Part shown: positions 33,440 to 42,955 of the stretch, piece by piece | Layout of the letters: the number at the start of each line of letters is the position of its first letter | How positions within the stretch are numbered: position 1 is the stretch's first letter | Assembly: GCA_017425245.1 (NCBI GenBank) | Contig: JAFOOX010000057.1 | Location: forward strand, 1 to 56,846 | DNA length: 56,846 nucleotides | Direction of reading: 5' to 3' | Source: Gammaproteobacteria bacterium | GTDB lineage: Bacteria > Pseudomonadota > Gammaproteobacteria > Enterobacterales > Neiellaceae | The notes under the pieces: generated by a model | Told to the model about the DNA's origin: nothing | Database searches by the model: none | What the model saw: the letters and a program-made list of their open reading frames with translations, nothing else | Position numbers and translations under genes: made by a program

Positions 33440-35233
33440 TTAGCCCTGGGCGGCAGGCGGTGCCGGCGGGGTGACGCGAATGCCCAGCTCGGCCACCTGA
33501 TCCGGGTTGGCTTCGCTCGGCGCATCGGTCAGCGGGCAGGCAGCGGTGGTGGTCTTGGGGAAGGCCATCACGTCGCGGATCGAGCTGGCGCCGGTCATCA
33601 GCATCACCAGCCGGTCGAGGCCGAAGGCGAGGCCAGCATGGGGCGGCGCACCGTAGCGCAGCGCTTCGAGCAGGAAGCCGAACTTGCGCTCCGCCTCTTC
33701 GGCGTCGATGCCGAGAATACGGAACACCGTGGACTGCATCTGCGGATCGTAGATACGCACCGAGCCCCCGCCCACTTCACAGCCATTGAGCACCATGTCG
33801 TAAGCGTTGGAGTTGGCCGCATAGGGGTCCGCTTCCAGCTGCTCGGCGGTGACGTGGATTGGTGCGGTGAATGGGTGGTGCAGCGCTGCCGGGCGGCCAT
33901 CGGCCTCCTCGAACATCGGGAACTCAACTACCCACAGCGGCGCCCAGCCTGGAGCGATCAGATTGAGCATTTCGCCCAGCTTGAGGCGCAGCGCGCCCAT
34001 GCTGTCGGCCACCACCCGCGACTTGTCGGCACCGAAGAAGACGATATCGCCCGGTTTGGCGTCGATGGTCGCGAGGATCTGGCCCACCAGCTCAGCGCCC
34101 AAGAACTTGGCCACCGGCGAGGTAAAGGGTTCAGCGGCATCGACCGGGTTGACCTTGAGCCAGGCCAGCCCTTTGGCGCCATAGACGCCGACAAACTTGG
34201 TCAGTTCATCGATGGTTTTGCGCGAGATCTGCTCGGCCGCGCCCGGCACCTTGAGCGCCACCACCCGGCTGACGCTATCGGCAGCGGCGTCGGCAAACAC
34301 CTTGAAACCGCAGCTAGCGACCAGCTCAGCGATATCAACAAACTCGAGCGGGATCCGCAGATCCGGCTTATCGGAACCAAAGCGGCGCATCGCCTCGGCG
34401 TAGGTCATGCGCGGGAACTGCGGCAGCTCCTCACCGAGCATTTCGCGGAACAGGCTGCGGATCATCCCTTCAGTCACCGCCATCACCTCGTCGGAACTCA
34501 TGAACGAGGTTTCGATATCGATCTGGGTGAACTCCGGCTGACGGTCGGCGCGCAGGTCCTCGTCGCGGAAGCATTTGACGATCTGATAGTAGCGATCCAT
34601 ACCGGCCATCATCAGCAGCTGCTTGAACAGCTGCGGCGACTGCGGCAGGGCGAAGAACTTGCCCTTGTGGGTGCGGCTCGGCACCAGATAGTCGCGTGCC
34701 CCTTCCGGCGTGGCCTTGGTCAACATCGGTGTTTCGATGTCGAGAAAGCCATGCTCGTCGAGGTAGCGGCGCACGGCGCTGGTGACCCGGGCGCGGAACT
34801 TGAGGCGCTGGGTCATCTCCACCCGGCGCAGGTCGAGGTAACGGAAACGCAGCCGCTGCTCTTCGCTGTTCTTCAGGTTTTCATCCAGCGACAGTGGCAG
34901 TGGCGCTGCTTCGCTAAGGATCTCCAGCTGTTTGCCGAGGATCTCGATGGCGCCGGTCGCCATGTCACGATTGACCTGACCGGCCGGGCGAGGCCGCACC
35001 TTGCCGTGAATGCGGATGCAGAACTCGGCGCGCAGACGGTTGGCACGCTCAAACACCTCGGCGGTATCCGGGTCATAGACCACCTGCACCAGGCCGCTGC
35101 GATCGCGCAGATCGACGAACACCACACCCCCGAGATCGCGGCGACGGTTGACCCAACCGCACAACACCACGTCCTGACCGATCTGGCTTTCGCCCACTTC
35201 GCCACAGTAGTGGCTGCGCATCACAATTTGCAT
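33440..35233 (-). CDS. aspS: aspartyl-tRNA synthetase
   Basis: Charges tRNA-Asp. The frame has 597 residues and fits the bacterial class IIb type: N-terminal OB anticodon-binding domain ([20 protein letters not shown]), catalytic core with [21 protein letters not shown] insertion domain, and motif 3 in [12 protein letters not shown]. Relatives start at the position of the internal ATG at 35221 (MRSHYCGEV), four codons later; neither start has a strong Shine-Dalgarno, so the N-terminus is uncertain by four residues. It follows the fmdB-like gene by 39 bases. Confidence 0.96.
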   Translation of the reverse strand: MQIVMRSHYCGEVGESQIGQDVVLCGWVNRRRDLGGVVFVDLRDRSGLVQVVYDPDTAEVFERANRLRAEFCIRIHGKVRPRPAGQVNRDMATGAIEILGKQLEILSEAAPLPLSLDENLKNSEEQRLRFRYLDLRRVEMTQRLKFRARVTSAVRRYLDEHGFLDIETPMLTKATPEGARDYLVPSRTHKGKFFALPQSPQLFKQLLMMAGMDRYYQIVKCFRDEDLRADRQPEFTQIDIETSFMSSDEVMAVTEGMIRSLFREMLGEELPQFPRMTYAEAMRRFGSDKPDLRIPLEFVDIAELVASCGFKVFADAAADSVSRVVALKVPGAAEQISRKTIDELTKFVGVYGAKGLAWLKVNPVDAAEPFTSPVAKFLGAELVGQILATIDAKPGDIVFFGADKSRVVADSMGALRLKLGEMLNLIAPGWAPLWVVEFPMFEEADGRPAALHHPFTAPIHVTAEQLEADPYAANSNAYDMVLNGCEVGGGSVRIYDPQMQSTVFRILGIDAEEAERKFGFLLEALRYGAPPHAGLAFGLDRLVMLMTGASSIRDVMAFPKTTTAACPLTDAPSEANPDQVAELGIRVTPPAPPAAQG

Positions 35234-35272
35234 AGAGGTTCTGCTTATGTTGATTGGCGTTTGATATCAAGT

Positions 35273-35563
35273 TCAGTGGCAGGCGCAGCCGCCGCCACAA
35301 CCGCCGCTTTTCGGCGCATCGCTGCTGGCACTACTGGCGCTGCTGCCGCCATCGGCGGCAAGATTCTTTTTGCTGTCAGAGCTTTTCTTGAAATCGGTCT
35401 CGTACCAGCCACCACCTTTGAGGCGGAAGCCAGCGGCCGATATCAGTTTGGTCAGCGCCGGCGTCTGACAGGCTGGACAGTCGACCAGCGGCGCATCACT
35501 GAGGCGCTGCAGCTTTTCCATCTCATGACCGCAGGACTGGCAACGGTATTCGTAGATTGGCAT
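35273..35563 (-). CDS. FmdB-type zinc-ribbon protein
   Basis: A 96-residue small protein of the FmdB/CxxC_CxxC regulatory family, function unknown. It starts MPIYEYRCQSCG, with two CxxC pairs (CQSC and CPAC) that form a zinc ribbon. The start at 35563 has AGGGGG six bases upstream. The tail is Ser/Gly-rich and ends in CGGGCACH, a second possible metal site. Its place directly before aspS is common in gammaproteobacteria. Confidence 0.9.
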   Translation of the reverse strand: MPIYEYRCQSCGHEMEKLQRLSDAPLVDCPACQTPALTKLISAAGFRLKGGGWYETDFKKSSDSKKNLAADGGSSASSASSDAPKSGGCGGGCACH

Positions 35564-35639
35564 GGGCATCCCCCTGTTTCTGGCAACAGGTGCCGGCCGC
35601 AATGGCCGCCAGCACACAAAAAATGCCGGGGAATTATAT

Positions 35640-38477
35640 TCAAACCAGTGCGCCTGTCACCCCGACAGCGCCCACCACCACCCCCTGTTCGCCAAAACCA
35701 CGGCGGGCCGCGTCAACGTGTGCTTCCGCCGCCGCCAACAGGGCATCCGCATGAGTGGCATCGAGAGGGAACAGTGCCGCCCCAACCAGTACATCCGGCA
35801 TGAGGCTGTGGCGCGCCACCACCAGTGGCTGGCGCCCACGCTGGGCCAGTTTCAGGGCCAGCTCATTGACCTGTTGACGGTGGCTGAGATTACAGACCAC
35901 CAGCGCCAGCTGACGGGTACCAATGCGGGCAATGCAGTCGGCGCGACGAACCAACGCCCCAAGACGTTCGGCTTGGGCCACCATCACCGCTTCCTGCAGC
36001 GCCTCAGCACTCATTTCCTCCGTCGCTTCCAGCGGTCGCAGCTCCACCACCACCATCGCCAGCATCTGGCCTGAACGAGCATGGATGGCCATCGCCTGCC
36101 CCAGATAAAGATCCAAGCCACGGCGATTGAGCACCCCGGTGGAGGGATCGCTGTGGGTCATCTGCAGCAGCTCCTGCAACAGCTGCTGACGCCATTGGCG
36201 CTCGCGCCGCCATGCCCACAGCAGTGCTGCAATAACCAGTAGCGCTAACAGCAATGACAATCGCAGTAGCCGACTGCTCAGGGGTTGAGCCTTGGCATCG
36301 TCCTCACCAGCGACGCCACCGATAATCTCTTCACGCTCACGGCCACCAAGACTGAACAACTGCTTGCTGACGATGGCCTGCAACTGGGGCTGATCGCTGC
36401 TGACACTGACCACCATGGTCACATCTGGCACGCCACTCAGAGGCGAAAGCCCTAGGGCAGCGTCCAAGTCGGCGAGCGCCGCCATCACCACTGGTCGAGC
36501 ATCGATATAGCCATCGACATCGCCGTTGGCGACCGCTAGCGCGGCGGCATGACTGGTAGCAAAAAGCCGCACGTCGACCGCCGGGTGGACCGTCGGCAGC
36601 CAACCTTGGAGCGGATCGCCCAGACGGATCGCCACTGTTTTACCGGCTAGTGCTGCCCAGTCGCTGCTGCTGCCGTCACGGTTGAGTATCACCCGGGGCA
36701 GCTGCCAGAAAGGCACCACACCTGACTGCTGAGTGCTGGCGCCAGGTTCTTGCAACTCAATGGCCAAGTCCAGCTGGTTACGCCGTACCGCATCGGCCAG
36801 TAGCTGGGGGTGATCATAAACCACCCATTCAAACTCGACCTTGAGACGCTGCTGCAGGTGGCCAACCAGACGCGCCACCACACCCTCAGGAATGCCATCA
36901 GCCAGACGGAACAAGGGTGGCAAGTCACGCAACACCCCAACACGCAATCGCGGATGTTGGGTCAGCCACAGCGTCTCATCCGCTGCCAGCGCCAACTGAA
37001 CCGGCTGGTTATCGAAATAGCGGTCCCGTGGGTCAGGCAGCCAACGTGCTTCCATTTCGGCCAACGCTGCGGGAGGAATCTGCTCATAAGCGGTGGCCAG
37101 ACGTTCGGCCAGCACCTGATTGTTACGGCCAACAACGGCCTGGATTTCGGCACTGAAGGTAGGCTCAGCCAAAGCCACCAGTGGCATCTCGCCATGGCGG
37201 GCAATCAGCGGGCGCAATAGCGCACTTTCAGCGATCACCGCGCCAAACTGGCCACTCTGCAGACCACGAACCAACTGCTCGGGGGACGATACGAGGCGGA
37301 TGCGCATGCGCGGAAACTGATCACGCAACTGTGGCAGATAGGCTGAAGTAGCCAAGGCGCCAACGTCAGCCTGTTCCAGATCGGCACCACGCTTGATTTT
37401 TCCCTCGGCATGCACAAAAAACTGAGCGCGAGCCGCAAACAGTGACACCGCAGGCTGTGACGCCGAGTAAACGGCATCGGCCGCCGGTATGCCAACGATG
37501 CTATCCAGCTCTCCTTGCTCCAGCCGGGCCAGCATCAACTCCGGTGCCACCTCAACAAACTCGATATGATGGCCGCTGCGTCGCCCGAGTTCCTGCCACA
37601 GATCAACCAGCAAGCCGCGCGGCAACCCTTGATCGTCGACGCTGCTGTAGGGCGGAAAATCGGCAAACAGACCGACCCGTAACCGTTGAGAGTCCAGTGG
37701 CGTGCCCAGCCAACGGCGCTTGGCATCGGCAAACACCCGCTCCGGCAACTGCACCATGCCATCATCGATCTGCTGCAACAGTGCGCGCGCGCGCGGCCCT
37801 TTGGCCACTGCCGGCAAAATGGCGTTACGGGCATAGGTCAAGCGACCATAGTAGGGGAAAAGCACCTCCAACGCCTGACGCTCGGGGTGATCGTCGGTAA
37901 ACCGCTCCAGCGCAGCAAAGACCATGATTTCGCCGCTGAGTGCAGCGTCATACAGCGCTTCACGCGTGGCATAGGTCTGCAGGGCAAAACGAGGCTCCAG
38001 CAGCGCCAACTGCACCTGATGATGAGAACCGGCCAATACCCCGAGGCGATAAGGCAGCAACTGCTCCAGCCGCTCAATGGGCAGTAGATCACGATGGATA
38101 AAGAGATTGCTGTCGACCTGCAGCAGGGACTTGCCGAACTCTAGGTATTCACTGCGTTCAGGGTTGAAACTGAGCCCAGCATGGATATCGGCCCGACCGT
38201 CGCGAATCGCCGTCAGGGTTTCGCTCCACGGCAGCGGCAGAAACCCGACCGGCTGACCGCTGACCCTTGACCAAGCCTTCCAAACATCCACCAGCACTCC
38301 AGCTGGTTGACTGTCAGCATCAACAAAATGGTAAGGGGCAGAATCGGGACTGATGGCGACGGTCAAAACCCTAGGTGATGGCTCTGAGGCCTGTCCCAAA
38401 GAAGTCAGGGCCAGCCACAACAGCAGCGATATCAGCCACTGTGCGCCCTGTCCTTGCCTTCCCTGACCGCCATTCAT
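35640..38477 (-). CDS. triple SBP-type sensor protein with degenerate GGDEF domain
   Basis: A 945-residue inner-membrane receptor. A signal peptide or N-terminal anchor covers about residues 15-32. Three tandem periplasmic substrate-binding (SBP_bac_3) modules follow, with the repeated openings RVLTVAISPDSAPYH, QRLRVGLFADFPPYS and PRLRVGVLRDLPPLF (about 35, 265 and 505). One membrane helix lies near 765-787 (LLLALLVIAALLWAW). The cytoplasmic part (about 800-945) begins like GGDEF domains (DPSTGVLNRRGLD), but the GGDEF active-site loop is replaced by GTRQL (in RIGTRQLALVV), so cyclase activity is very unlikely. The start at 38477 is preferred to one 15 codons upstream. It probably senses amino acids or similar solutes; ligand and output are unknown. 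It is divergent from cmoA. Confidence 0.85.
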   Translation of the reverse strand: MNGGQGRQGQGAQWLISLLLWLALTSLGQASEPSPRVLTVAISPDSAPYHFVDADSQPAGVLVDVWKAWSRVSGQPVGFLPLPWSETLTAIRDGRADIHAGLSFNPERSEYLEFGKSLLQVDSNLFIHRDLLPIERLEQLLPYRLGVLAGSHHQVQLALLEPRFALQTYATREALYDAALSGEIMVFAALERFTDDHPERQALEVLFPYYGRLTYARNAILPAVAKGPRARALLQQIDDGMVQLPERVFADAKRRWLGTPLDSQRLRVGLFADFPPYSSVDDQGLPRGLLVDLWQELGRRSGHHIEFVEVAPELMLARLEQGELDSIVGIPAADAVYSASQPAVSLFAARAQFFVHAEGKIKRGADLEQADVGALATSAYLPQLRDQFPRMRIRLVSSPEQLVRGLQSGQFGAVIAESALLRPLIARHGEMPLVALAEPTFSAEIQAVVGRNNQVLAERLATAYEQIPPAALAEMEARWLPDPRDRYFDNQPVQLALAADETLWLTQHPRLRVGVLRDLPPLFRLADGIPEGVVARLVGHLQQRLKVEFEWVVYDHPQLLADAVRRNQLDLAIELQEPGASTQQSGVVPFWQLPRVILNRDGSSSDWAALAGKTVAIRLGDPLQGWLPTVHPAVDVRLFATSHAAALAVANGDVDGYIDARPVVMAALADLDAALGLSPLSGVPDVTMVVSVSSDQPQLQAIVSKQLFSLGGREREEIIGGVAGEDDAKAQPLSSRLLRLSLLLALLVIAALLWAWRRERQWRQQLLQELLQMTHSDPSTGVLNRRGLDLYLGQAMAIHARSGQMLAMVVVELRPLEATEEMSAEALQEAVMVAQAERLGALVRRADCIARIGTRQLALVVCNLSHRQQVNELALKLAQRGRQPLVVARHSLMPDVLVGAALFPLDATHADALLAAAEAHVDAARRGFGEQGVVVGAVGVTGALV

Positions 38478-38637
38478 GGTTACAACCTTCCACCTGTCGT
38501 CTGGGTCGCGCCACCGCTGCAAATGCGCATCGGCTGAACTCAGACTCTACGCCGGTGGCGCTGGCCGACGCAAGCTGCGGCATGACCGATGGGACCGAGT
38601 TCGCATAGAATGTACCATCCCCCACCGTGGAGCCCCC

Positions 38638-39375
38638 ATGTCCAGTTCCAGCCGCGATCGCATCTACCGCACGCCGCAACCAAAGTTGGTGAATTTCTCC
38701 TTCGACAACCAAGTGGCGGAAGTATTTGACGACATGGCCCGTCGCTCCATTCCCGGCTATGAACTGATCCTCGCCACCCTTGCCGATCTGGCGCCCAAGG
38801 TGGTGACCTCAGGCAGCCATGTTTATGATCTTGGCTGTGCCTTGGGCGCCGCGACCCATGCCATCCGCCAAGGACTAGGCAAAGCTGACGCCCGGCTGTT
38901 TGCAGTAGATAACTCGCCAGCAATGGTCGAGCGCTGCCAGCGACATTTGGCCAGCTGGCGTAGCCCGCTGGCCGTTGAGGTACGCTGTGAAGATATCCGC
39001 AGCAGTGAGCTGAGCAACGCCTCGCTGGTGGCTATGAACTTCACCCTGCAGTTTCTCGAACCCGATGAGCGGCTGGCCCTGCTTGAGCGCATTCATGCCG
39101 CCCTCAACCCCGGTGGCGTGCTGCTGCTGGCGGAAAAGATCCGCATCGAACCGGCCGCCGCCGATCAACTGATTAGCGATCTGCACCTGCAGTTCAAGCG
39201 CCGCAACGGCTACAGCGAACTGGAGATCAGTCAGAAACGCAGCGCACTGGAGAAGGTGATGCGCATTGACAGCCTGAGTACGCATCAGCAACGGCTCAGC
39301 GCCGCAGGCTTCAGCAGTGTTGTGCCCTGCATTCAGGCGCTCAACTTCGTCGCCCTGCTGGCGTTCAAGGCATGA
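38638..39375 (+). CDS. cmoA: carboxy-S-adenosyl-L-methionine synthase
   Basis: Makes carboxy-SAM from SAM and prephenate for wobble uridine modification. It has 245 residues from the ATG at 38638, which has GGAG five bases upstream; the open frame extends 54 codons further without support. The Rossmann SAM-binding motif is [17 protein letters not shown], preceded by the family region [21 protein letters not shown]. Its stop overlaps the cmoB start (ATGA), so CmoA and CmoB are coupled. Confidence 0.95.
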   Translation: MSSSSRDRIYRTPQPKLVNFSFDNQVAEVFDDMARRSIPGYELILATLADLAPKVVTSGSHVYDLGCALGAATHAIRQGLGKADARLFAVDNSPAMVERCQRHLASWRSPLAVEVRCEDIRSSELSNASLVAMNFTLQFLEPDERLALLERIHAALNPGGVLLLAEKIRIEPAAADQLISDLHLQFKRRNGYSELEISQKRSALEKVMRIDSLSTHQQRLSAAGFSSVVPCIQALNFVALLAFKA

Positions 39376-40343
39376 CGCCGTTTCAGCCGCTACTGGCCGC
39401 CATTACCACCACCCCAAATCACCCGCTGCTGGCCCAGCTGGGTGCCCTGGCCCACCTGCTGGGCGACTGGCAACAGCGGGCCCATGGCGACTGGCCCCAA
39501 TGGCAAAAGGCGGTGGCTCAGCTGCCCGAGTTGACCACCGAACAGATCGACTGCCAGACAGCTGTCCGCCTCGACGGCGCCATCAGCAGCGGCGAGCAAC
39601 AGAAGCTACACAATCTGCTGCGTAAGCTCTGCCCGTGGAAGAAAGGGCCTTTCTCACTATTCGGCGTCGACATCGACTGCGAGTGGCGCTCGGATTGGAA
39701 GTGGGAGCGCTTAATACCTCATATCAGCCCGCTCGAAGGCCGCCGGGTGCTGGATGTGGGCTGTGGCAGTGGCTACCACCTGTGGCGGATGTGGGGCGCC
39801 GGCGCTACTGAAGTGGTGGGCATCGACCCGACATCGCTGTTCTTTGCCCAGTTTCTGGCGGTGCGCCGCTATCTTGGCCACGCCCCGGTTCACTTTTTAC
39901 CTCTACCGCTGGAAGCCCTGCCAGCCACCAACGCCTTCGACACTGTGTTTGCTATGGGGGTTCTTTACCACCGCCGAGAGCCACTGGAGCACCTGCGCCA
40001 ACTGTGGTGCCAGCTGCGCCCCGGGGGAGAGCTGGTGTTGGAGACGCTGGTGGTGGAAGGCGGGGAGACAACGGTGTTAATGCCGGCCGACCGCTACGCG
40101 CGCATGGCCAATGTCTGGTTCATTCCATCGGTAGCGGCCCTCTGCCTGTGGCTGCAGCGGCTGGGCTTTGTTGAGGTGCGCTGCGTCGATGTTAACGCCA
40201 CCACCAGCGGCGAACAGCGGGCGACCGACTGGTGTGGCGGCGAATCCCTGACCGATTTTCTCGATCCCGCCGACCCCACCCGCACCGTCGAGGGTTATCC
40301 GGCGCCGCTGCGCGCCATCCTCATCGCCCGCAAGCCGGGCTGA
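39372..40343 (+). CDS. cmoB: tRNA U34 carboxymethyltransferase
   Basis: Transfers the carboxymethyl group from carboxy-SAM to 5-hydroxyuridine at tRNA position 34, giving cmo5U and broadening wobble decoding. It has 323 residues. The N-terminal domain has [10 protein letters not shown], and the methyltransferase core has [20 protein letters not shown] and GIDPTSLF. It follows cmoA with a four-base overlap, the normal pairing. Confidence 0.95.
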   Translation: MTPFQPLLAAITTTPNHPLLAQLGALAHLLGDWQQRAHGDWPQWQKAVAQLPELTTEQIDCQTAVRLDGAISSGEQQKLHNLLRKLCPWKKGPFSLFGVDIDCEWRSDWKWERLIPHISPLEGRRVLDVGCGSGYHLWRMWGAGATEVVGIDPTSLFFAQFLAVRRYLGHAPVHFLPLPLEALPATNAFDTVFAMGVLYHRREPLEHLRQLWCQLRPGGELVLETLVVEGGETTVLMPADRYARMANVWFIPSVAALCLWLQRLGFVEVRCVDVNATTSGEQRATDWCGGESLTDFLDPADPTRTVEGYPAPLRAILIARKPG

Positions 40344-40354
40344 GCAGGGACCGG

Positions 40355-41887
40355 GTGCGCCTGCTATTGCTCGCCCTGGTTGGCTGGCCGCTGTTGGTCA
40401 GGGCTGACTGGTGGTGGCCCGCCACCAACGCCCGCGATCTGGCGCAGCGCTGCGAGCAACTGGCAACCCGCCTGGCCGAGGCACCGCCGACTGTTCAGGG
40501 TCCGGCCATCGCCGATGCCCAGAGCGCCATCGCCCAAGGCCAGTGGTTGACACTTAACCACCATCAAACGCAGTGGCGACAAGCCGGCGCCGATTGCGAA
40601 CTGCAGCTGACCTTGGCGCTAACCACACTCGACAGCCGTCTTGCCAGCGATCGGAGTCATCCTCTGGTGGCAGCCAGGGGGGCCAGCGCACCAACCAACA
40701 GCGCTGTGGAAAGTGCCCGCAGCGATCTCAATAGCGCGGTGAGCGCCTACGCTCGTCAGCTCAGTAGCGCTAACCAGCAACCTTTGCTGTTGCCAGACGA
40801 ATGCCCGCCAGTCACCAGCGCGTCATTGGCTGAATACCTTGATCATGCCCTGCCCGCCAGCTGCCGCAACCTGGCCCGGCAACGCTGGCAGCAGCGGGCC
40901 AGCCACCTCGGTGGCGGCACCTACACCGCGCTGATCTACGCCAGGCAACAGCTGGCCGAGGCCGAGGGCGAGCCTTCATGGCGCCACTGGCGGGCCCGCG
41001 ATGCCCTGCTCTCGCCGCTTGATGTGGATCGCCTGCTAATCGGCATTGGCCGCCGTAACTGCCCACAGCCCGAGGCAGAGCGCCCGCCCTTAGCCGCCGA
41101 AACCGTTATTGCTGACCAGCTGACGCTGCTGGAACAGCGTCTCGGCCTGACCATGAGCCAGCAACCACTGACAGAGCCTGCCTTCTCAGCGCTACCACTT
41201 ATTGCCCTGCAGTTGCAGTGGCGCGGCGATCAACCCGGGCCGCGCTGGCTGTTACTCGACCTCTTTGCCCGGCCCGGCAAGGCGGTGAAACGGGTACAGG
41301 CAATGCCAATCGCCTGGAATGAACAAGGGCAGATTCTGGCCGTGGCGGTCAGTGCCGGGCTGCCGCCAGCACAGTGGTCCGCGCCACAGCAACGACAGCT
41401 GATTGAGGGGCTGGCCAATGCCCTGATGGTCCACCGCTCACCGCAGGCTAGCGATCTCAAAGGGCTATGGGGGGCTTTGGCTCAGCGCTGGTGGCAACCG
41501 CTGCAGCCACTGCAGCTGGGGCCGGAACAGGCGGTGGCCGCTGCCCTGGTCGCCCGCAGCCACCGCCTGCCACTGGCCCGCGACGGTGGTGCGGCGCTGA
41601 TCAGCAACAGTCTGCGCACCCTGCAACTGGCTGAAGGCGCTGTGGTTGCGGCGCAGCTGTGGGCATCACCCGGCATGATCAGCGATGATGCGCTAGCTTA
41701 TCGCCCGCTATGGCTGGCACTGCTGGCTGGGCAGTTGACCGCATTGCCTGAAGAGCGGCTAGCACCTTTGCTGACAGCTCTGGGTGGGGCAACAGAACAA
41801 AAAACGCTGCTTGAAGTAATGGCCGTGCCAAACCCTCAAGCAGCGCTCAATCAATTGCTGGCGGGCGCCAGCTGCACGGGCGGCTAG
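40355..41887 (+). CDS. exported protein of unknown function
   Basis: A 510-residue protein that I do not recognise. The start is taken at GTG 40355, with AGGG five bases upstream and 11 bases after cmoB; the open frame runs back into cmoB without support. The first 20 or so residues form a signal peptide (RLLLLALVGWPLLVRA), followed by DWWWPATNARDL. The mature part is rich in Ala, Leu and Gln, mostly helical, with few charged clusters and scattered cysteines, and resembles periplasmic helical-repeat proteins in composition. It is probably cotranscribed with cmoAB. Its stop codon overlaps the stop of the opposite gene (CTAG), and its last 90 bases contain a terminator serving the opposite strand. 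Confidence 0.75.
   Translation: MRLLLLALVGWPLLVRADWWWPATNARDLAQRCEQLATRLAEAPPTVQGPAIADAQSAIAQGQWLTLNHHQTQWRQAGADCELQLTLALTTLDSRLASDRSHPLVAARGASAPTNSAVESARSDLNSAVSAYARQLSSANQQPLLLPDECPPVTSASLAEYLDHALPASCRNLARQRWQQRASHLGGGTYTALIYARQQLAEAEGEPSWRHWRARDALLSPLDVDRLLIGIGRRNCPQPEAERPPLAAETVIADQLTLLEQRLGLTMSQQPLTEPAFSALPLIALQLQWRGDQPGPRWLLLDLFARPGKAVKRVQAMPIAWNEQGQILAVAVSAGLPPAQWSAPQQRQLIEGLANALMVHRSPQASDLKGLWGALAQRWWQPLQPLQLGPEQAVAAALVARSHRLPLARDGGAALISNSLRTLQLAEGAVVAAQLWASPGMISDDALAYRPLWLALLAGQLTALPEERLAPLLTALGGATEQKTLLEVMAVPNPQAALNQLLAGASCTGG
41798..41845 (-). terminator. terminator of the UDP-sugar operon, inside the opposite gene
   Basis: On the minus strand, CGCTGCTTGA pairs with TCAAGCAGCG (10 bp) around a 21-base loop that holds a further 4-bp TGGC/GCCA stem, followed by TTTTTTGTT. 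It lies 39 bases after the stop of the epimerase gene but within the coding sequence of the plus-strand gene at 40355-41887. Confidence 0.75.
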
Positions 41888-42891
41888 ACGCCGTAGTAGC
41901 CGCGATACCAGTCGACGAAACGCTGAACCCCAACCTCAATCGGCGTTGATGGCTGAAAACCGACGGCCGCATTCAGGTCCTGAATATCCGCATATGTGGC
42001 TGGCACATCGCCCGGCTGGATCGGCATGTAGTTACGCTTGGCGCTCATCCCCAACGACTTCTCGATGCACTGGATGAAGTACTCCAGCTCCACCGGCTGG
42101 TGATTGCCGATGTTGAACACCTTGTAGGGCGCCGAGCTGGAGTCGGGTGACGGCTTGGCGCCGCTCCAATCCGGATTTCGGCTGGCCAGCTTGTCCTGGA
42201 TGCGCACAATACCTTCGACGATATCGTCGATGTAGGTAAAGTCGCGCTGCATCTTGCCGTGGTTGAACACGTCGATGCTCTTGCCTTCCAGAATCGCCTT
42301 GGTGAACAGGAACATCGCCATGTCGGGGCGGCCCCATGGGCCATACACGGTAAAGAAGCGCAAGCCGGTGGTGGGCAAGCCATAAAGATGGCTGTAGGTG
42401 TGCGCCATCAATTCGTTGGCCTTCTTGGTAGCGGCATAGAGCGACACCGGATGGTCAACATTGTGGCTGGTTGAAAACGGCATATTGGTGTTGAGACCAT
42501 ACACCGAACTCGACGAGGCATAAACCAGATGCTCCACTTCGTTGTGGCGACAACCCTCAAGGATGGTGAGCATGCCAACCAGATTGGAGTCGGCATAGGC
42601 GAAGGGGTTCTTGAGCGAATAACGCACCCCGGCCTGGGCGGCCAGATGGATCACCCGCTGGAACTTCTCGGCAGCAAACAGCGCAGCCATCCCCTCACGG
42701 TCAGCCAGATCCAGCTTGGCGAAACGATAGCCTGGCTTGCCTTCAAGCAATGCCAATCGCGACTGTTTGAGGTTGACATCGTAATAGTCGTTGACGACAT
42801 CCAGACCGACCACTTCATGGCCTTCGGCCAGCAGCCGCTGGGCCACATAAAAGCCGATAAAGCCAGCAACACCGGTGACCAGAAATTTCAT
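41884..42891 (-). CDS. NAD-dependent epimerase, probable UDP-glucuronate 4-epimerase
   Basis: An extended-SDR sugar-nucleotide epimerase of 335 residues. NAD site GVAGFIG near residue 7; Ser-Tyr-Lys triad with SSSSVYG and the YAATKKAN motif; substrate region PWGRPDMAMFLFTKAI, typical of UDP-glucuronate 4-epimerases (capsule and LPS type). The adjacent UDP-glucose dehydrogenase would supply its substrate UDP-glucuronate, giving UDP-galacturonate for surface polysaccharide. It is the last gene of the galU-galE-ugd cluster and is separated from ugd by a terminator-like hairpin, so it may be less expressed. Confidence 0.9.
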   Translation of the reverse strand: MKFLVTGVAGFIGFYVAQRLLAEGHEVVGLDVVNDYYDVNLKQSRLALLEGKPGYRFAKLDLADREGMAALFAAEKFQRVIHLAAQAGVRYSLKNPFAYADSNLVGMLTILEGCRHNEVEHLVYASSSSVYGLNTNMPFSTSHNVDHPVSLYAATKKANELMAHTYSHLYGLPTTGLRFFTVYGPWGRPDMAMFLFTKAILEGKSIDVFNHGKMQRDFTYIDDIVEGIVRIQDKLASRNPDWSGAKPSPDSSSAPYKVFNIGNHQPVELEYFIQCIEKSLGMSAKRNYMPIQPGDVPATYADIQDLNAAVGFQPSTPIEVGVQRFVDWYRGYYGV

Positions 42892-42910
42892 GGTTTCTCC
42901 TGCACGATCG

Positions 42911-42935
42911 AAAAACGGCGGGCCAGAGCCCGCCG
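42911..42935 (-). terminator. internal terminator/attenuator between ugd and the epimerase gene
   Basis: On the minus strand, CGGCGGGC, loop TCTG, GCCCGCCG, then TTTTTCG: a complete intrinsic terminator. It lies 21 bases after ugd and 20 bases before the next start codon, so it could reduce transcription of the epimerase gene. Confidence 0.8.
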
Positions 42936-42955
42936 CTTTGCGTGGTTGCCGGGGC

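Noticed and set aside
33638..35803. 721-codon plus-strand frame opposite aspS and the fmdB-like gene
   Set aside because: Antisense shadow; no family features, and both opposite genes are conserved families.
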